Made by a program: the position numbers and the translations under genes. A DNA stretch of 45,246 bases, taken from Acidimicrobiia bacterium (GTDB taxonomy: Bacteria; Actinomycetota; Acidimicrobiia; Acidimicrobiales; Aldehydirespiratoraceae). Position 1 is the stretch's first letter. Every line of letters begins with the position of its first letter. The stretch covers positions 1 through 45,246 of the forward strand of contig JAJEDD010000028.1 in the NCBI GenBank assembly GCA_022821685.1, in the 5' to 3' direction. This document shows, piece by piece, positions 31,209 to 39,469 of the stretch. The notes below the pieces were generated by a model. The model worked only from the letters and a program-made list of their open reading frames with translations, was not told where the DNA came from and did not search any database.

Positions 31209-32126
31209 GTGAAACGCATTCTGGCCCGCACGCTGTACACGCTCATCGTGTTGTTGTTGTCGTCGATCGCGGTGTTCTACGCCATCCGGCTGTCGGGCGG
31301 CGACGCGGTGTCGGCCCGGCTGCCGGCATCGGCCTCCTACGAGGAGCGCGAGGAGTTCCGGGAGTTGCTGGGCCTCAACGACCCCGTCCACGAGCAGTAC
31401 TTCCGCTACATGGGCCGGCTGCTGACCTTCGACCTGGGCAAGTCGCTCACCAACAACGCCGACATCTACACCATGCTCACCGAGCACGGCAAGAACAGCC
31501 TGATCCTGGGGGTGGCGGCCTTCGTGCTGGTGTTCGCCATCGGGGTGCCGTTAGGCATCCTGGCCGCGGTCAGGCGCAACAGTTGGACCGACGGGTCGGT
31601 GATGACGTTCTCGGTGGCCGGCATGGCTGTGCCTAACTTCTGGCTGGCCCTGCTCACGGTGTGGCTGTTCGCGTCCACGCTGGGATGGCTGCCCTCGGCG
31701 GGCTGCTGCAGCCTCAAGCAACTGATCCTGCCCGCGGTGGTGCTGGCCATGGAGGGGATCGCGCTGACGGTGCGGATGACCCGCTCGGCCATGCTGGAGA
31801 ACCTGGGCCAGGACTTCGTGCGGACGCTGCGGGCCGGCGGCCTGTCGGAGGCGAGCATCATCGGCAAGCACGTCCTGCGCAACGCCATGGTGCCCATCAT
31901 CTCGCTGGCCGGGCTGAGGATCGGCCAGATCGTGGGCTATGCGCTGGTGGTGGAGACGATCTTCGGCTGGCCCGGCCTGGGCCAGGTGCTGGTGAACGCG
32001 GTGCTTCGGCGCGACTATCCGGTGGCCCAGTTCTTCTCGCTGGTGCTGATCGCCATAGTGGTGCTGAGCAACTGGCTCGCCGACGTCGGCTACACCGTGG
32101 CCAACCCCAGGCTGCGCCGAACATGA
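31209..32126 (+). CDS. Peptide ABC transporter permease, DppB/OppB type
   Basis: A 305-aa protein from GTG 31209. The first membrane helix is YTLIVLLLSSIAVFYAIRLS. The periplasmic segment EEREEFRELLGLNDPVHEQY is followed by FRYMGRLLTFDLGKSL, typical of OppB. The EAA loop is FVRTLRAGGLSEASIIGKHV (~205). At least five hydrophobic helices are visible. It pairs with the OppC-type permease. Its TGA overlaps the ATG of the ATPase gene as ATGA, showing operon organisation. Confidence 0.92.
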   Translation: MKRILARTLYTLIVLLLSSIAVFYAIRLSGGDAVSARLPASASYEEREEFRELLGLNDPVHEQYFRYMGRLLTFDLGKSLTNNADIYTMLTEHGKNSLILGVAAFVLVFAIGVPLGILAAVRRNSWTDGSVMTFSVAGMAVPNFWLALLTVWLFASTLGWLPSAGCCSLKQLILPAVVLAMEGIALTVRMTRSAMLENLGQDFVRTLRAGGLSEASIIGKHVLRNAMVPIISLAGLRIGQIVGYALVVETIFGWPGLGQVLVNAVLRRDYPVAQFFSLVLIAIVVLSNWLADVGYTVANPRLRRT

Positions 32127-33226
32127 GCCCCGACCCCGCCACGAGCCCGGAACCCTCGACGGACGTGAGCGACCCCGCCATGAGCTCCGGAACCGCGCCG
32201 GACGTGAGCCCCGAACCCGCTCCCAGTCGGGCCGACTCCAACGGTGCTGCTCGTCGACCGGTGCTGTCGGTGCGCAACCTCCACACCGCGGTGTCCACAC
32301 CCGACGGCGCCTTCGACGTGGTGCGCGACGTGTCGTTCGACATCAACTCCAACGAGGTGCTGTGCCTGGTGGGCGAGAGCGGGTGCGGCAAGACCATCAC
32401 CGCGCTGTCGATCATGCGGCTACTGCCCACCCCGCCGGTGCGGATCACCTCCGGCGAGATCGTCTTCGACGGCGCCGATCTAACCGACTTGCCCGAGCGC
32501 CGCATCCGCGGCCTGCGGGCCGAGCGCATCTCGATGATCTTCCAGGATCCGCTCACCTCGCTCGACCCGGTGTTCACGGTGGGCCAGGTGATGACCGAGG
32601 TGATCCGCACCCACCGCGACGCCACCAAGGCCGAAGCCCGCGACATGAGCGTCGAGATCCTGCGCGCCGTCGGCTTGCCCGCCCCCGCCGAGCGCTTCGA
32701 CTCGTACCCCCACGAGCTGTCGGGCGGGATGCGCCAGCGGGTGATGATCGCCACCGCGCTGGTGCTCGACCCCGAGATCCTCATCGCCGATGAGCCCACC
32801 ACCGCGCTGGACGTGACTGTGCAGGCCCAGATCCTCGAGCGACTGCGGGCCGAGCAGCAGGAGCGCCACATGTCGATGCTGCTGATCACCCACGACCTGG
32901 CTGTGGTGGCGTCGATCGCCGACCGGGTGGCGGTGATGTACGCGGGCGAGATCGTGGAGCAGGCCCCGGTCGACGAGCTGTTCTCCGATCCGCGCCATCC
33001 CTACACCCAGGGCCTGCTGCGGGCCCTTCCCCATGTGAGCGGCAAGCGCCGGGAGCTGGTGCCGATTCCGGGGCTGGTGCCGCCTATGCAGCTGATGCCG
33101 CCCGGATGCCGCTTCGCCCCCCGCTGCCCCCACGCCCTGGAGCGCTGCTGGAGCGATCATCCCGCTCTCGAAACTGGGGCTGAGGCCGGAGCGGGGTTCC
33201 GCTGCTTCAACCCTCAGCCCTTCTAA
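32123..33226 (+). CDS. Peptide ABC transporter ATPase, DppD/OppD type
   Basis: A 367-aa protein. A ~45-residue Pro/Ser-rich N-terminal extension precedes the nucleotide-binding domain: Walker A GESGCGKTITAL (~90), Q-loop MIFQDPLTSLDPV, signature ELSGGMRQRVMIATA (~202), Walker B ILIADEPTTALD and the H-loop LLITHDLAVVASI. The C-terminus has the oligopeptide-transporter domain with a Cys cluster (PPGCRFAPRCPHALERCW and a last Cys) that in relatives binds an iron-sulfur cluster. It powers the transporter together with the F-type ATPase at 35381-36457. It overlaps the upstream permease by 4 bp. Confidence 0.93.
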   Translation: MSPDPATSPEPSTDVSDPAMSSGTAPDVSPEPAPSRADSNGAARRPVLSVRNLHTAVSTPDGAFDVVRDVSFDINSNEVLCLVGESGCGKTITALSIMRLLPTPPVRITSGEIVFDGADLTDLPERRIRGLRAERISMIFQDPLTSLDPVFTVGQVMTEVIRTHRDATKAEARDMSVEILRAVGLPAPAERFDSYPHELSGGMRQRVMIATALVLDPEILIADEPTTALDVTVQAQILERLRAEQQERHMSMLLITHDLAVVASIADRVAVMYAGEIVEQAPVDELFSDPRHPYTQGLLRALPHVSGKRRELVPIPGLVPPMQLMPPGCRFAPRCPHALERCWSDHPALETGAEAGAGFRCFNPQPF

Positions 33227-33242
33227 GCCCGAGGCGAACAGC

Positions 33243-34160
33243 ATGGAATCATCCGAACCGATACCAGCCCCGACGGCGCTTAACGGCACGCCCGGCACGC
33301 AAGGCGCTGACGGCGCGACCGGTGTGATCAGCGCGGACGGCGCGAGCGCGACAGCGAGCCCGCCGTTCCCGATCGAGATCGCGCTGGCCGACGGGACGGT
33401 GCTGCGGGGGATCGAGCATCCCGCCGACGGGCCGCCGCTGCTGTTCGTGCACGACCTGGGCGACGACCTCGACGCCTGGGGGTCGGTGGCCCCCGATGTG
33501 CGCTCGGCGGGCTTCCGGGTGATCTGTCTGGAGCTGCGGGGCCACGGCCTCTCCGACGGAGAGGCTGACCCCTCGGCCACCGTCGGTGATCTCACCGGCG
33601 CCCTGAACGAGGTAGCCGGAGCCTTCGGCCCGGTCGGGCTGGTGGCCTACGGCGCGGTCAGCCGGATCGCCTTCGGTCTCGGCACGGGCGACGGCGCCCC
33701 CATCCATGCCGTGATCAGCCCCGCGCCCCCATCGGGTGCCCACGACGGCCTCGACGAACCCAGTGACAGCGACGATCCCGACGACGGCCGCGGCGAACCC
33801 GGCGACGGCAACGGCGCCGGCGACGACCTAGAGGCAACCAGCGACGGGGTTGCAGCCATGCGGGTGCTGTTCACCGGCGCCCACGACGAGCCGGCCCACG
33901 AATACGTGCGCAACATCCATTCGAGCCTGCGGGGCCAAAACATGTGGATCTCCACCGGGACCGTGCTGCGGGGCCCCGCCCTGCTGCAGGAGCACCCCCA
34001 CCTCGTGGAGCAGTTGGTGATGTACATGCGCCGCCACCTCACCGCCCACCACCTCGCCTGGATCGCCGAGCACGCACCCGGCCAGCAAGACTCCGACGAG
34101 CACGCACCCGGCCGGCAAGACTCCGACCACCAAGTTTCTCCACCCCGAGACGCCCCCTAG
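33243..34160 (+). CDS. Alpha/beta-hydrolase-like protein without the canonical nucleophile
   Basis: 305 aa, 16 bp after the ATPase. The fold is suggested by LFVHDLGDDLDAWGSVAPDV (oxyanion region and alpha-A, ~65-80), RVICLELRGHGLSDGEADPS (~95-112) and VRVLFTGAHDEPAHEY-like sequence at ~205. The expected nucleophile elbow G-x-S-x-G reads VAYGAVSR, with no Ser at the nucleophile position, and no clear catalytic His follows. The cap region is replaced by an Asp/Gly/Pro-rich stretch (DEPSDSDDPDDGRGEPGDGN). The C-terminus has a twofold repeat EHAPGQQDSD/EHAPGRQDSD from a 30-nt tandem duplication. It is probably catalytically inactive or binding-only, and co-transcribed with the transporter. Confidence 0.65.
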   Translation: MESSEPIPAPTALNGTPGTQGADGATGVISADGASATASPPFPIEIALADGTVLRGIEHPADGPPLLFVHDLGDDLDAWGSVAPDVRSAGFRVICLELRGHGLSDGEADPSATVGDLTGALNEVAGAFGPVGLVAYGAVSRIAFGLGTGDGAPIHAVISPAPPSGAHDGLDEPSDSDDPDDGRGEPGDGNGAGDDLEATSDGVAAMRVLFTGAHDEPAHEYVRNIHSSLRGQNMWISTGTVLRGPALLQEHPHLVEQLVMYMRRHLTAHHLAWIAEHAPGQQDSDEHAPGRQDSDHQVSPPRDAP

Positions 34161-34185
34161 CAGCCACCAAGAAAGGCCAGCCGCC

Positions 34186-35052
34186 ATGGACGTAGTGGAC
34201 GCCCACCTGCACCTGTTCAAGGCCCTCAGCGACGACTATCCGAGGGCCATCTTCGAGGGCATGACGCCGCCCGAGCGCTCCGAGAGCGCCGAGAGCCTGC
34301 TGAAGGCCATGGACGCCGCCGGGGTGGACCGGGCCGTCTACTGCTCGCTGTCGGAGCACGACCACTACCTGGCCGAAGTGCTGGCCGACCACCCCGGCAA
34401 GTTCGCGGGTGTCTCCGTCTACGACTTCAGCGACCCCGACCCGCTGGCCACCCTCCGGCGCAGAATCGACTCCGGCATCGAGGGCGTGAGGTTCTACGGC
34501 TTGGAAGGCGAGCCGGGATCCGATCCCGAGTCGCTGGCGGTGTTCGCCACACTGGCCGCCATGCGAGACGCCGACATGAAGGCCTGGTTCTACGGGCCGG
34601 CCGACCAGGTGGCCCTGCTCGACGGCTGCCTGGATCTGCTGCCCGGCCTCAAGGTGGTGCTCAACCACCTCGGGTTCCTGCCCAACATGCATCTGGAGCT
34701 GATGGTGGACGACTACGGGCGGCCCCAGTTCGACATGCCGTCGCCCCCGCCGGGGCTGGAGACGGTGGAGGCGCTGGCGGCCAAGCACTCCAGCGTTCAC
34801 GTCCACTTCTCGGGCCACTACGCCTTCAGCGGCGCCCCCTACCCCTACCGGGACCTGCAGGAGACTACCGACCGCATCTACGCCGCCTTCGGCGCGCAGC
34901 GCATGCTGATGGCCTCCGACTGGCCCTGGATCCGCGCCGAGCCCGGCTACCCCGAGACCCTGGGCGTGATCGACCAGCTACTGCCCAACATCAGCACAGC
35001 CGAGCGAGACATGATCCGAGGCGGCACCGCCCTGTCGCTGTTCAACTTCTGA
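34186..35052 (+). CDS. Amidohydrolase-family metal-dependent hydrolase
   Basis: A 288-aa TIM-barrel enzyme of the amidohydrolase-2 type. It has a metal-binding MDVVDAHLHLFKAL (H-x-H at ~7-9), a HLGF segment (VVLNHLGFLPNMHLEL, ~165), HVHFSGHYAFSG (~205) and the late Asp in LMASDWPWIRAEPG (~245). Relatives hydrolyse or decarboxylate small ring or carboxylic substrates. It is downstream of the transporter and hydrolase genes with a 25-bp gap (AAGAAAGG Shine-Dalgarno), so it may process the imported compound (inference). It is followed by the MITE-like repeat. Confidence 0.85.
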   Translation: MDVVDAHLHLFKALSDDYPRAIFEGMTPPERSESAESLLKAMDAAGVDRAVYCSLSEHDHYLAEVLADHPGKFAGVSVYDFSDPDPLATLRRRIDSGIEGVRFYGLEGEPGSDPESLAVFATLAAMRDADMKAWFYGPADQVALLDGCLDLLPGLKVVLNHLGFLPNMHLELMVDDYGRPQFDMPSPPPGLETVEALAAKHSSVHVHFSGHYAFSGAPYPYRDLQETTDRIYAAFGAQRMLMASDWPWIRAEPGYPETLGVIDQLLPNISTAERDMIRGGTALSLFNF

Positions 35053-35111
35053 CCGCAACCGACCCCGGCGACCAGAGCAACCCGCACCCGCAGCGACAAG
35101 AGCGGAAAACC

Positions 35112-35265
35112 AGAGGCCAAGAGGCCGAGCGGATAGGCGAGCGAGTCCGGCCCATACGGGCGAGGCCGTGGGCTGTGGTGCTGGGGTTTGGGCGGCCCGT
35201 GAGCGCAGCGAACAAGAGCGGGAATGACCCCGCTGCGACGCGACTGGCTCTCACCTATTTGCGCG
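35112..35265 (+). repeat. MITE-like dispersed repeat, full copy D
   Basis: Contains GAGGCCGAGCGGATAGGCGA, CCCATACGGGCGAGGCCGTG, the core GGCCCGTGAGCGCAGCGAAC and an end CTCTCACCTATTTGCGC. The two ends are imperfect inverted repeats (CTATCCGCTC against CTATTTGCGC). It is the longest copy, shared with copy A over nearly the whole length, and contains no gene. Confidence 0.65.
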
Positions 35266-35278
35266 CCCTCTGAGCCTG

Positions 35279-35332
35279 GGAGACCGCGGCCCGAGCGGCC
35301 CGTGAGCGAAACGAACGAGAGCGGGGAACCCA
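35279..35332 (+). repeat. MITE-like repeat, partial copy E
   Basis: GCGGCCCGAGCGGCCCGTGA followed by GCGAAACGAACGAGAGCGGG; it begins 15 bp after copy D in the same orientation and carries only the core. The rest of the gap up to 35380 has no recognised feature. Confidence 0.55.
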
Positions 35333-35380
35333 TGGCCCAGCCCGCGGCGAGGCTGTGGCCCGACGGGTGGGGCACGCCGG

Positions 35381-36457
35381 CTAGACGACTTGGCGGGCTT
35401 CTGGGAAGTGGCAGGCCACCCAGTGGCCGTCGCTCACCTCGTCTAGCGGCGGCTCGGTGGTCCGGCACACTTCCTGGTCGCGGCCGACGTGGCAGCGGGT
35501 GTGGAAGCGGCAGCCGGGCGGGGGGTTCAGCGGGCTGGGGACGTCGCCCTCCAGCAGGATGCGCAGCCTGCCCCGCTCCAGTTCCGGGTCGGGCACCGGA
35601 ACCGCCGACAGCAGGGCGTGGGTGTAGGGGTGCATCGATTCCGCGAAGAGCCGCTCGACTGAGGTCCGCTCCACGATCTTGCCCAGGTACATCACCGCAA
35701 TGTCGTCGCACACATGGCGCACCACCGCCAGGTCGTGGGCGATGAACAGATAGGTGAGGCCCAGTTCCTGCTGCAGGTCGTCGAGCAGGTTCAGCACCTG
35801 GGCCTGGATCGACACGTCCAGCGCCGACACGGGCTCGTCCAGCACCAGGAAGCCGGGGTCGAAGGCCAGGGCCCGGGCCACGCCGATGCGCTGGCGCTGC
35901 CCGCCGGAGAACTCGTGGGGGTAGCGGTCGACGATGCGGGGATTGAGGCCGACCAGCCGCAGCAGCTCGCCCACCCGCTCGTCCTGCTCGGCCCGGGGCA
36001 TCGAGGTGTGCACCTTGAGCGGCTCCCGCAGGGCCTGGCCCACCGTCATGCGAGGGTTGAGCGAGGCGAAGGGGTCCTGGAACACGATCTGCATGTCGCG
36101 GCGCAGCCGGCGCACCTCGGCCCGGCTGCTGGCGATTATGTCGATGCGCTCGGTGGCGTCGTCGTCGATGGGGCGCTGCAGCACCACCTCGCCCGCGGTC
36201 GGCTCGATCAGCCGCAGGATGCACCGGGCGGTGGTGGACTTGCCGCAGCCCGACTCCCCCACCAGCCCCAGAGTGCGCCCGAAGCCGATATCGAAGGACA
36301 CGCCGGCCACCGCCGACACCTCGCCCTTCTCGCCGCCGAGCCAGCCCCCGCCCACCTCGAAGGTCTTGACCAGATCGCGCACCGACAGCGCGGCGCCGCC
36401 CGCGCCGTTGCTGCCATTGGCCGCCTCGGCCTCATCGACCGGCTTGGTGGCTTCCAT
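35381..36457 (-). CDS. Peptide ABC transporter ATPase, DppF/OppF type
   Basis: A 358-aa protein from ATG 36457. Walker A is GESGCGKSTTARC (~75), Q-loop IVFQDPFASLNPR, signature EFSGGQRQRIGVARAL (~185), Walker B FLVLDEPVSALD and H-loop LFIAHDLAVVRHV. The C-terminus carries the oligopeptide-transporter Cys motif (PPGCRFHTRCHVGRDQEVC, then a last Cys). It is the natural second ATPase of the transporter at 28231-33226 but is encoded on the opposite strand, convergent with it. It is divergent from the PPOX gene with 51 bp between starts. Confidence 0.92.
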   Translation of the reverse strand: MEATKPVDEAEAANGSNGAGGAALSVRDLVKTFEVGGGWLGGEKGEVSAVAGVSFDIGFGRTLGLVGESGCGKSTTARCILRLIEPTAGEVVLQRPIDDDATERIDIIASSRAEVRRLRRDMQIVFQDPFASLNPRMTVGQALREPLKVHTSMPRAEQDERVGELLRLVGLNPRIVDRYPHEFSGGQRQRIGVARALAFDPGFLVLDEPVSALDVSIQAQVLNLLDDLQQELGLTYLFIAHDLAVVRHVCDDIAVMYLGKIVERTSVERLFAESMHPYTHALLSAVPVPDPELERGRLRILLEGDVPSPLNPPPGCRFHTRCHVGRDQEVCRTTEPPLDEVSDGHWVACHFPEARQVV

Positions 36458-36508
36458 CGGAGCGATGGTACTGTCTCGCCGTCGTCGGTGAGAAAAGGAG
36501 CGACCGGT

Positions 36509-37045
36509 ATGAGCAGTTTCCGAGGTGATCTGGGCGGCCTCACGGCCGAGGAGATGGAGCAGTTCCTGGCGGGCAACCCCATTGCCCGGCTGGCCACCCT
36601 CAAGCCCGACGGGTCGCCCTACGTGATGCCGGTGTGGTACCAGTGGGACGGCGAGGCCCTGTACTTCGTCGGCCGGCAGCGGGCCCTGTGGTGCGAGTAC
36701 ATCAAGGCCGACGGCCGGGTGAGCGTGGTGATCGACGCTCCCCACAGCGACCCCGACGAGTCGGGCCAGTCGGTGGAGATCCCCAAGGTGTACATGGAGG
36801 GCAACGCCACCGTGGAGGAGGAGCCCAACATCGGGGGGCGCTGGGTGCAGGTCGCCGAGCAGATGTCCTACCGGTACCTCGGCCCCAACGGCCCGACCTA
36901 TCTGGTGTCCACCCTGCAGCAGCCCCGCTGGCTCATCAAGCTGGTGCCCGACCACATCAAGACCTGGAAGGGCGTCGGCTGGGCCCGCCGCTACTGGGTG
37001 GCCGAGAGCGGCGGCCCCACCTACGAGGAAGCCCACAGCACCTGA
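36509..37045 (+). CDS. PPOX/split-barrel flavin- or F420-binding protein
   Basis: A 178-aa protein from ATG 36509, with the strong Shine-Dalgarno AAAAGGAG 8 nt upstream. The split barrel reads IARLATLKPDGSPYVMPVWY, then QWDGEALYFVGRQRALWCEY, RVSVVIDAP, and ends with PTYLVSTLQQPRWLIKLVPD. It is paralogous to the protein at 12991-13548. The family uses FMN, F420 or haem; the cofactor cannot be told from the visible residues. It is followed closely by an SDR gene, so the pair may form an operon. Confidence 0.83.
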   Translation: MSSFRGDLGGLTAEEMEQFLAGNPIARLATLKPDGSPYVMPVWYQWDGEALYFVGRQRALWCEYIKADGRVSVVIDAPHSDPDESGQSVEIPKVYMEGNATVEEEPNIGGRWVQVAEQMSYRYLGPNGPTYLVSTLQQPRWLIKLVPDHIKTWKGVGWARRYWVAESGGPTYEEAHST

Positions 37046-37103
37046 CGCGGCGCGCTGACGTCTAGGAGGCCCCACGGCATCTGATCCGCTTGACCTGTTC
37101 CGC

Positions 37104-37850
37104 TTGGACGGACGAGCCTCTTTGGTGACTGGCGGCTCACGGGGGCTCGGCGCGGTGATCGCCGAGGCCCTCAGCTTCGCGGGGGCGCAGGTGGCCGTCA
37201 CCAGTCGCACCCGGCGCGATGCCGAAGCGAAGGCCGCCGAGATCGCCGAGACGACCGGTCAGGTCGCGCTCGGGGTGGAGATGGAGGCCACCGAAGCGGC
37301 GTCGGTTGAGGCGGCGGTGGCTGCCGCGGTCGACGCGCTGGGCGGGCTCGACATCCTGGTCAACAACGCCGGGATACTGGTGCGCGGCGCCATCGAAGAC
37401 CTTGCGGTGGCGCAGTTCGCCGAGTCGCTGTCGGTCAATGTGACCGGGCCGTGGCTGGCCTGCCGGGCCGCGGCGGAGGCGCTGAGAGCCTCAGGGCACG
37501 GCCGGGTGATCAACGTGGCGTCCACCTTCGGCCTGGTGGCCGCGCCCGACCGCACCGCCTACACATCCTCCAAGGGTGCGCTGATCCAGCTCACTCGGGC
37601 GCTGGCCATGGAGTGGGCGCCCCACGGCATCAACGTCAACGCCATCGCCCCCGGCCCGTTCCTCACCGAGATGAACACGGCCCACCAGCACAGCGAGCAC
37701 AGCGTGCGGGTGATCGGCCAGGAGGTGGCCCTGAAGCGCTGGGGCGAGCTTCACGAGATCGCGGGGGCGGCCATCTATCTGGCCTCCGACGCCTCGTCGT
37801 ATGTGACCGGCTCCGTGCTGACCGTGGACGGAGGCTGGACCGCCCACTGA
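37104..37850 (+). CDS. SDR family oxidoreductase; start codon uncertain
   Basis: A 248-aa classical SDR: cofactor loop LVTGGSRGLG, VNNAGILVRG, Ser in INVASTFGLVAAPDRT, YTSSK (catalytic Tyr/Lys) and a C-terminus YVTGSVLTVDGGWTAH. TTG 37104 is the first standard start, but the frame is open upstream and reads ASDPLDLFRLDGRA, like the N-termini of related SDRs. An excellent AGGAGG (37064-37069) lies four bases before ACG 37074, so the real start may be a non-standard ACG, giving 258 aa, or a mutated ATG. The substrate is unknown. It probably shares the transcript of the PPOX gene. Confidence 0.88.
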   Translation: MDGRASLVTGGSRGLGAVIAEALSFAGAQVAVTSRTRRDAEAKAAEIAETTGQVALGVEMEATEAASVEAAVAAAVDALGGLDILVNNAGILVRGAIEDLAVAQFAESLSVNVTGPWLACRAAAEALRASGHGRVINVASTFGLVAAPDRTAYTSSKGALIQLTRALAMEWAPHGINVNAIAPGPFLTEMNTAHQHSEHSVRVIGQEVALKRWGELHEIAGAAIYLASDASSYVTGSVLTVDGGWTAH

Positions 37851-37906
37851 TGCCCGGTCATGCCCCTGTAGCATCGGCGGGCGTCGAGTATTGGAACGGG
37901 ACGACC

Positions 37907-38479
37907 ATGACGATCACCGAAACGAAGACTGCTGAGATGACGCTGTTGACAGCCGACGACCTCTTGCGCCTCCACAGCGAGGGGGTCCGCGGCGAATTGA
38001 TCCGAGGGGTGCTGGTAGAGACGATGACTGCTGGAGCTGAACACGGCGAGATCGTGATGAACTTGGGCGCCGAGCTGCGCAACTTCATCAAGGCTCGCAA
38101 GCTCGGGAGACTGATGGGTTCCGACTCCGGGGTGCGGCTCGAGCGCGATCCCGACACCGTGCGCGAGCCGGACATCGCCTTCACCTCCGCGCAGAGAATG
38201 CCGCTGGGCACCCGCATTCAGGGCTACACCGAGGTCGCTCCCGATCTCGTTGTCGAGATCAAGTCGCCATCCGACAGCCGCCGCGAGATCCACGACAAGG
38301 CCCGCATGTGGCTCAGTCACGGTGTGCGCCTCGTTTGGGTGATCCACCCCGACCCCCGCACCGTCGACATTCACCGGCCCGGCCGAGCCATAACGACTCT
38401 TGCCATCGACGACACCCTCGACGGTGCCGATGTCCTGCCCGGCTTCACTGTCGCCCTCACCGAGGTCTTCGATACCTGA
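37907..38479 (+). CDS. Uma2-family (DUF820) putative endonuclease, second copy
   Basis: A 190-aa protein from ATG 37907. It shares the core LLTADDLLRLHSEGVRGELI with the paralogue at 21537-22112. The nuclease-like core is VREPDIAFTSAQRMP, PDLVVEIKSPSDSRREIHDK, then MWLSHGVRLVWVIHPDPRT. Here the E-x-K pair is present, where the first copy has E-x-R. Function in the family is unproven. It stands alone, between two SDR genes on the same strand. Confidence 0.85.
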   Translation: MTITETKTAEMTLLTADDLLRLHSEGVRGELIRGVLVETMTAGAEHGEIVMNLGAELRNFIKARKLGRLMGSDSGVRLERDPDTVREPDIAFTSAQRMPLGTRIQGYTEVAPDLVVEIKSPSDSRREIHDKARMWLSHGVRLVWVIHPDPRTVDIHRPGRAITTLAIDDTLDGADVLPGFTVALTEVFDT

Positions 38480-38601
38480 CTCGTCGGCGATCGAATGCCT
38501 TCGAAGACGTATCGCCCTGGCAACTCTGGCAATGGATGTAGTGTCCAAGACCGTGGACGCGGGCTGGACTGGCCATTGGCCGCGGCCAGAAGGGCGACGC
38601 T

Positions 38602-39390
38602 ATGAGCCGACGATTCGAGGGACGTAACGTGTTCGTGACCGGCGCGGGCAGCGGGTTCGGGCGCCGTACCGCCGAACTGTTCGCGGCTGAGGGCGCCGCC
38701 AACCTGTACCTTCTCGACTACAAGCAGGAGCGGCTCGACGCAGTGGCGCCGGTGATCGAGGAACTCGGCGCGGCGCCGCATGTGATCAACACCGATCTAG
38801 GCGTCATGGAGAACTGCGCCGCGGCGGTGGCGGAGGCTCTGGCCATCGACCCGAAGCTCGACGTGATGGTGTCGAACGCGGCGGCGTGGACCAACGCCGA
38901 GTTCATCGACATGACCGACGCCGAATGGCGGCGGGTGCTGTCGGTCAACCTCGACGCCTACTTCGTGATGGGCAACCGGGCGGCCCGAGCCATGAAGGAG
39001 ACCGGCGGCGGGGTGATCCTGTTCACATCGTCGATCGGGGCGCTGGGACACGGCCGGGGCTTCACCCACTACTGCGCGGCCAAAGCCGGCGTCGACGCAT
39101 TGACCAAGGCCATCGCGGTGGAGTGCGCTCCATACAACATCAGGTGCAACTCGGTCGGCCCCGGCCCGTCCGACACCCAGCAGTCCACCGACATCGTGGG
39201 CGAGGAGCTGATGGACAAGTGGCGCCGCGAGGGCTTCCCGCTGGTGCCCGCCAACCGGCTGGCGACGGTGGACGACATCGCCCACGCCTTCTTGTACCTC
39301 GCCTCCGACGAGGCCCAATACATCTCGGGCATCAACCTCATAGTGGACGGCGCGCTGACCGCCCAGACCTACGACATTCCCGACAGCTAA
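38602..39390 (+). CDS. SDR family oxidoreductase
   Basis: A 262-aa classical SDR from ATG 38602: cofactor loop FVTGAGSGFGRRTAE (~11-25), Asp at the end of beta-2 (LYLLDYKQ) suggesting NAD(H), VSNAAAW in place of NNAG, Ser in ILFTSSIGALGHGRG, Tyr/Lys in HYCAAKAGVDALTKAI, and the C-terminal segment YISGINLIVDGALTA. The substrate is unknown. It ends convergently with korB; an imperfect CCGCGT/ACGCGG hairpin in between (about 39421-39446) could terminate transcription. Confidence 0.9.
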   Translation: MSRRFEGRNVFVTGAGSGFGRRTAELFAAEGAANLYLLDYKQERLDAVAPVIEELGAAPHVINTDLGVMENCAAAVAEALAIDPKLDVMVSNAAAWTNAEFIDMTDAEWRRVLSVNLDAYFVMGNRAARAMKETGGGVILFTSSIGALGHGRGFTHYCAAKAGVDALTKAIAVECAPYNIRCNSVGPGPSDTQQSTDIVGEELMDKWRREGFPLVPANRLATVDDIAHAFLYLASDEAQYISGINLIVDGALTAQTYDIPDS

Positions 39391-39469
39391 CCCCGAGCGG
39401 CCAATCCACCCGATCACTTCCCCGCGTCAGAGCGGGCGGACACGCGGCCTGCGGTGCTGTGGGCTGAGT

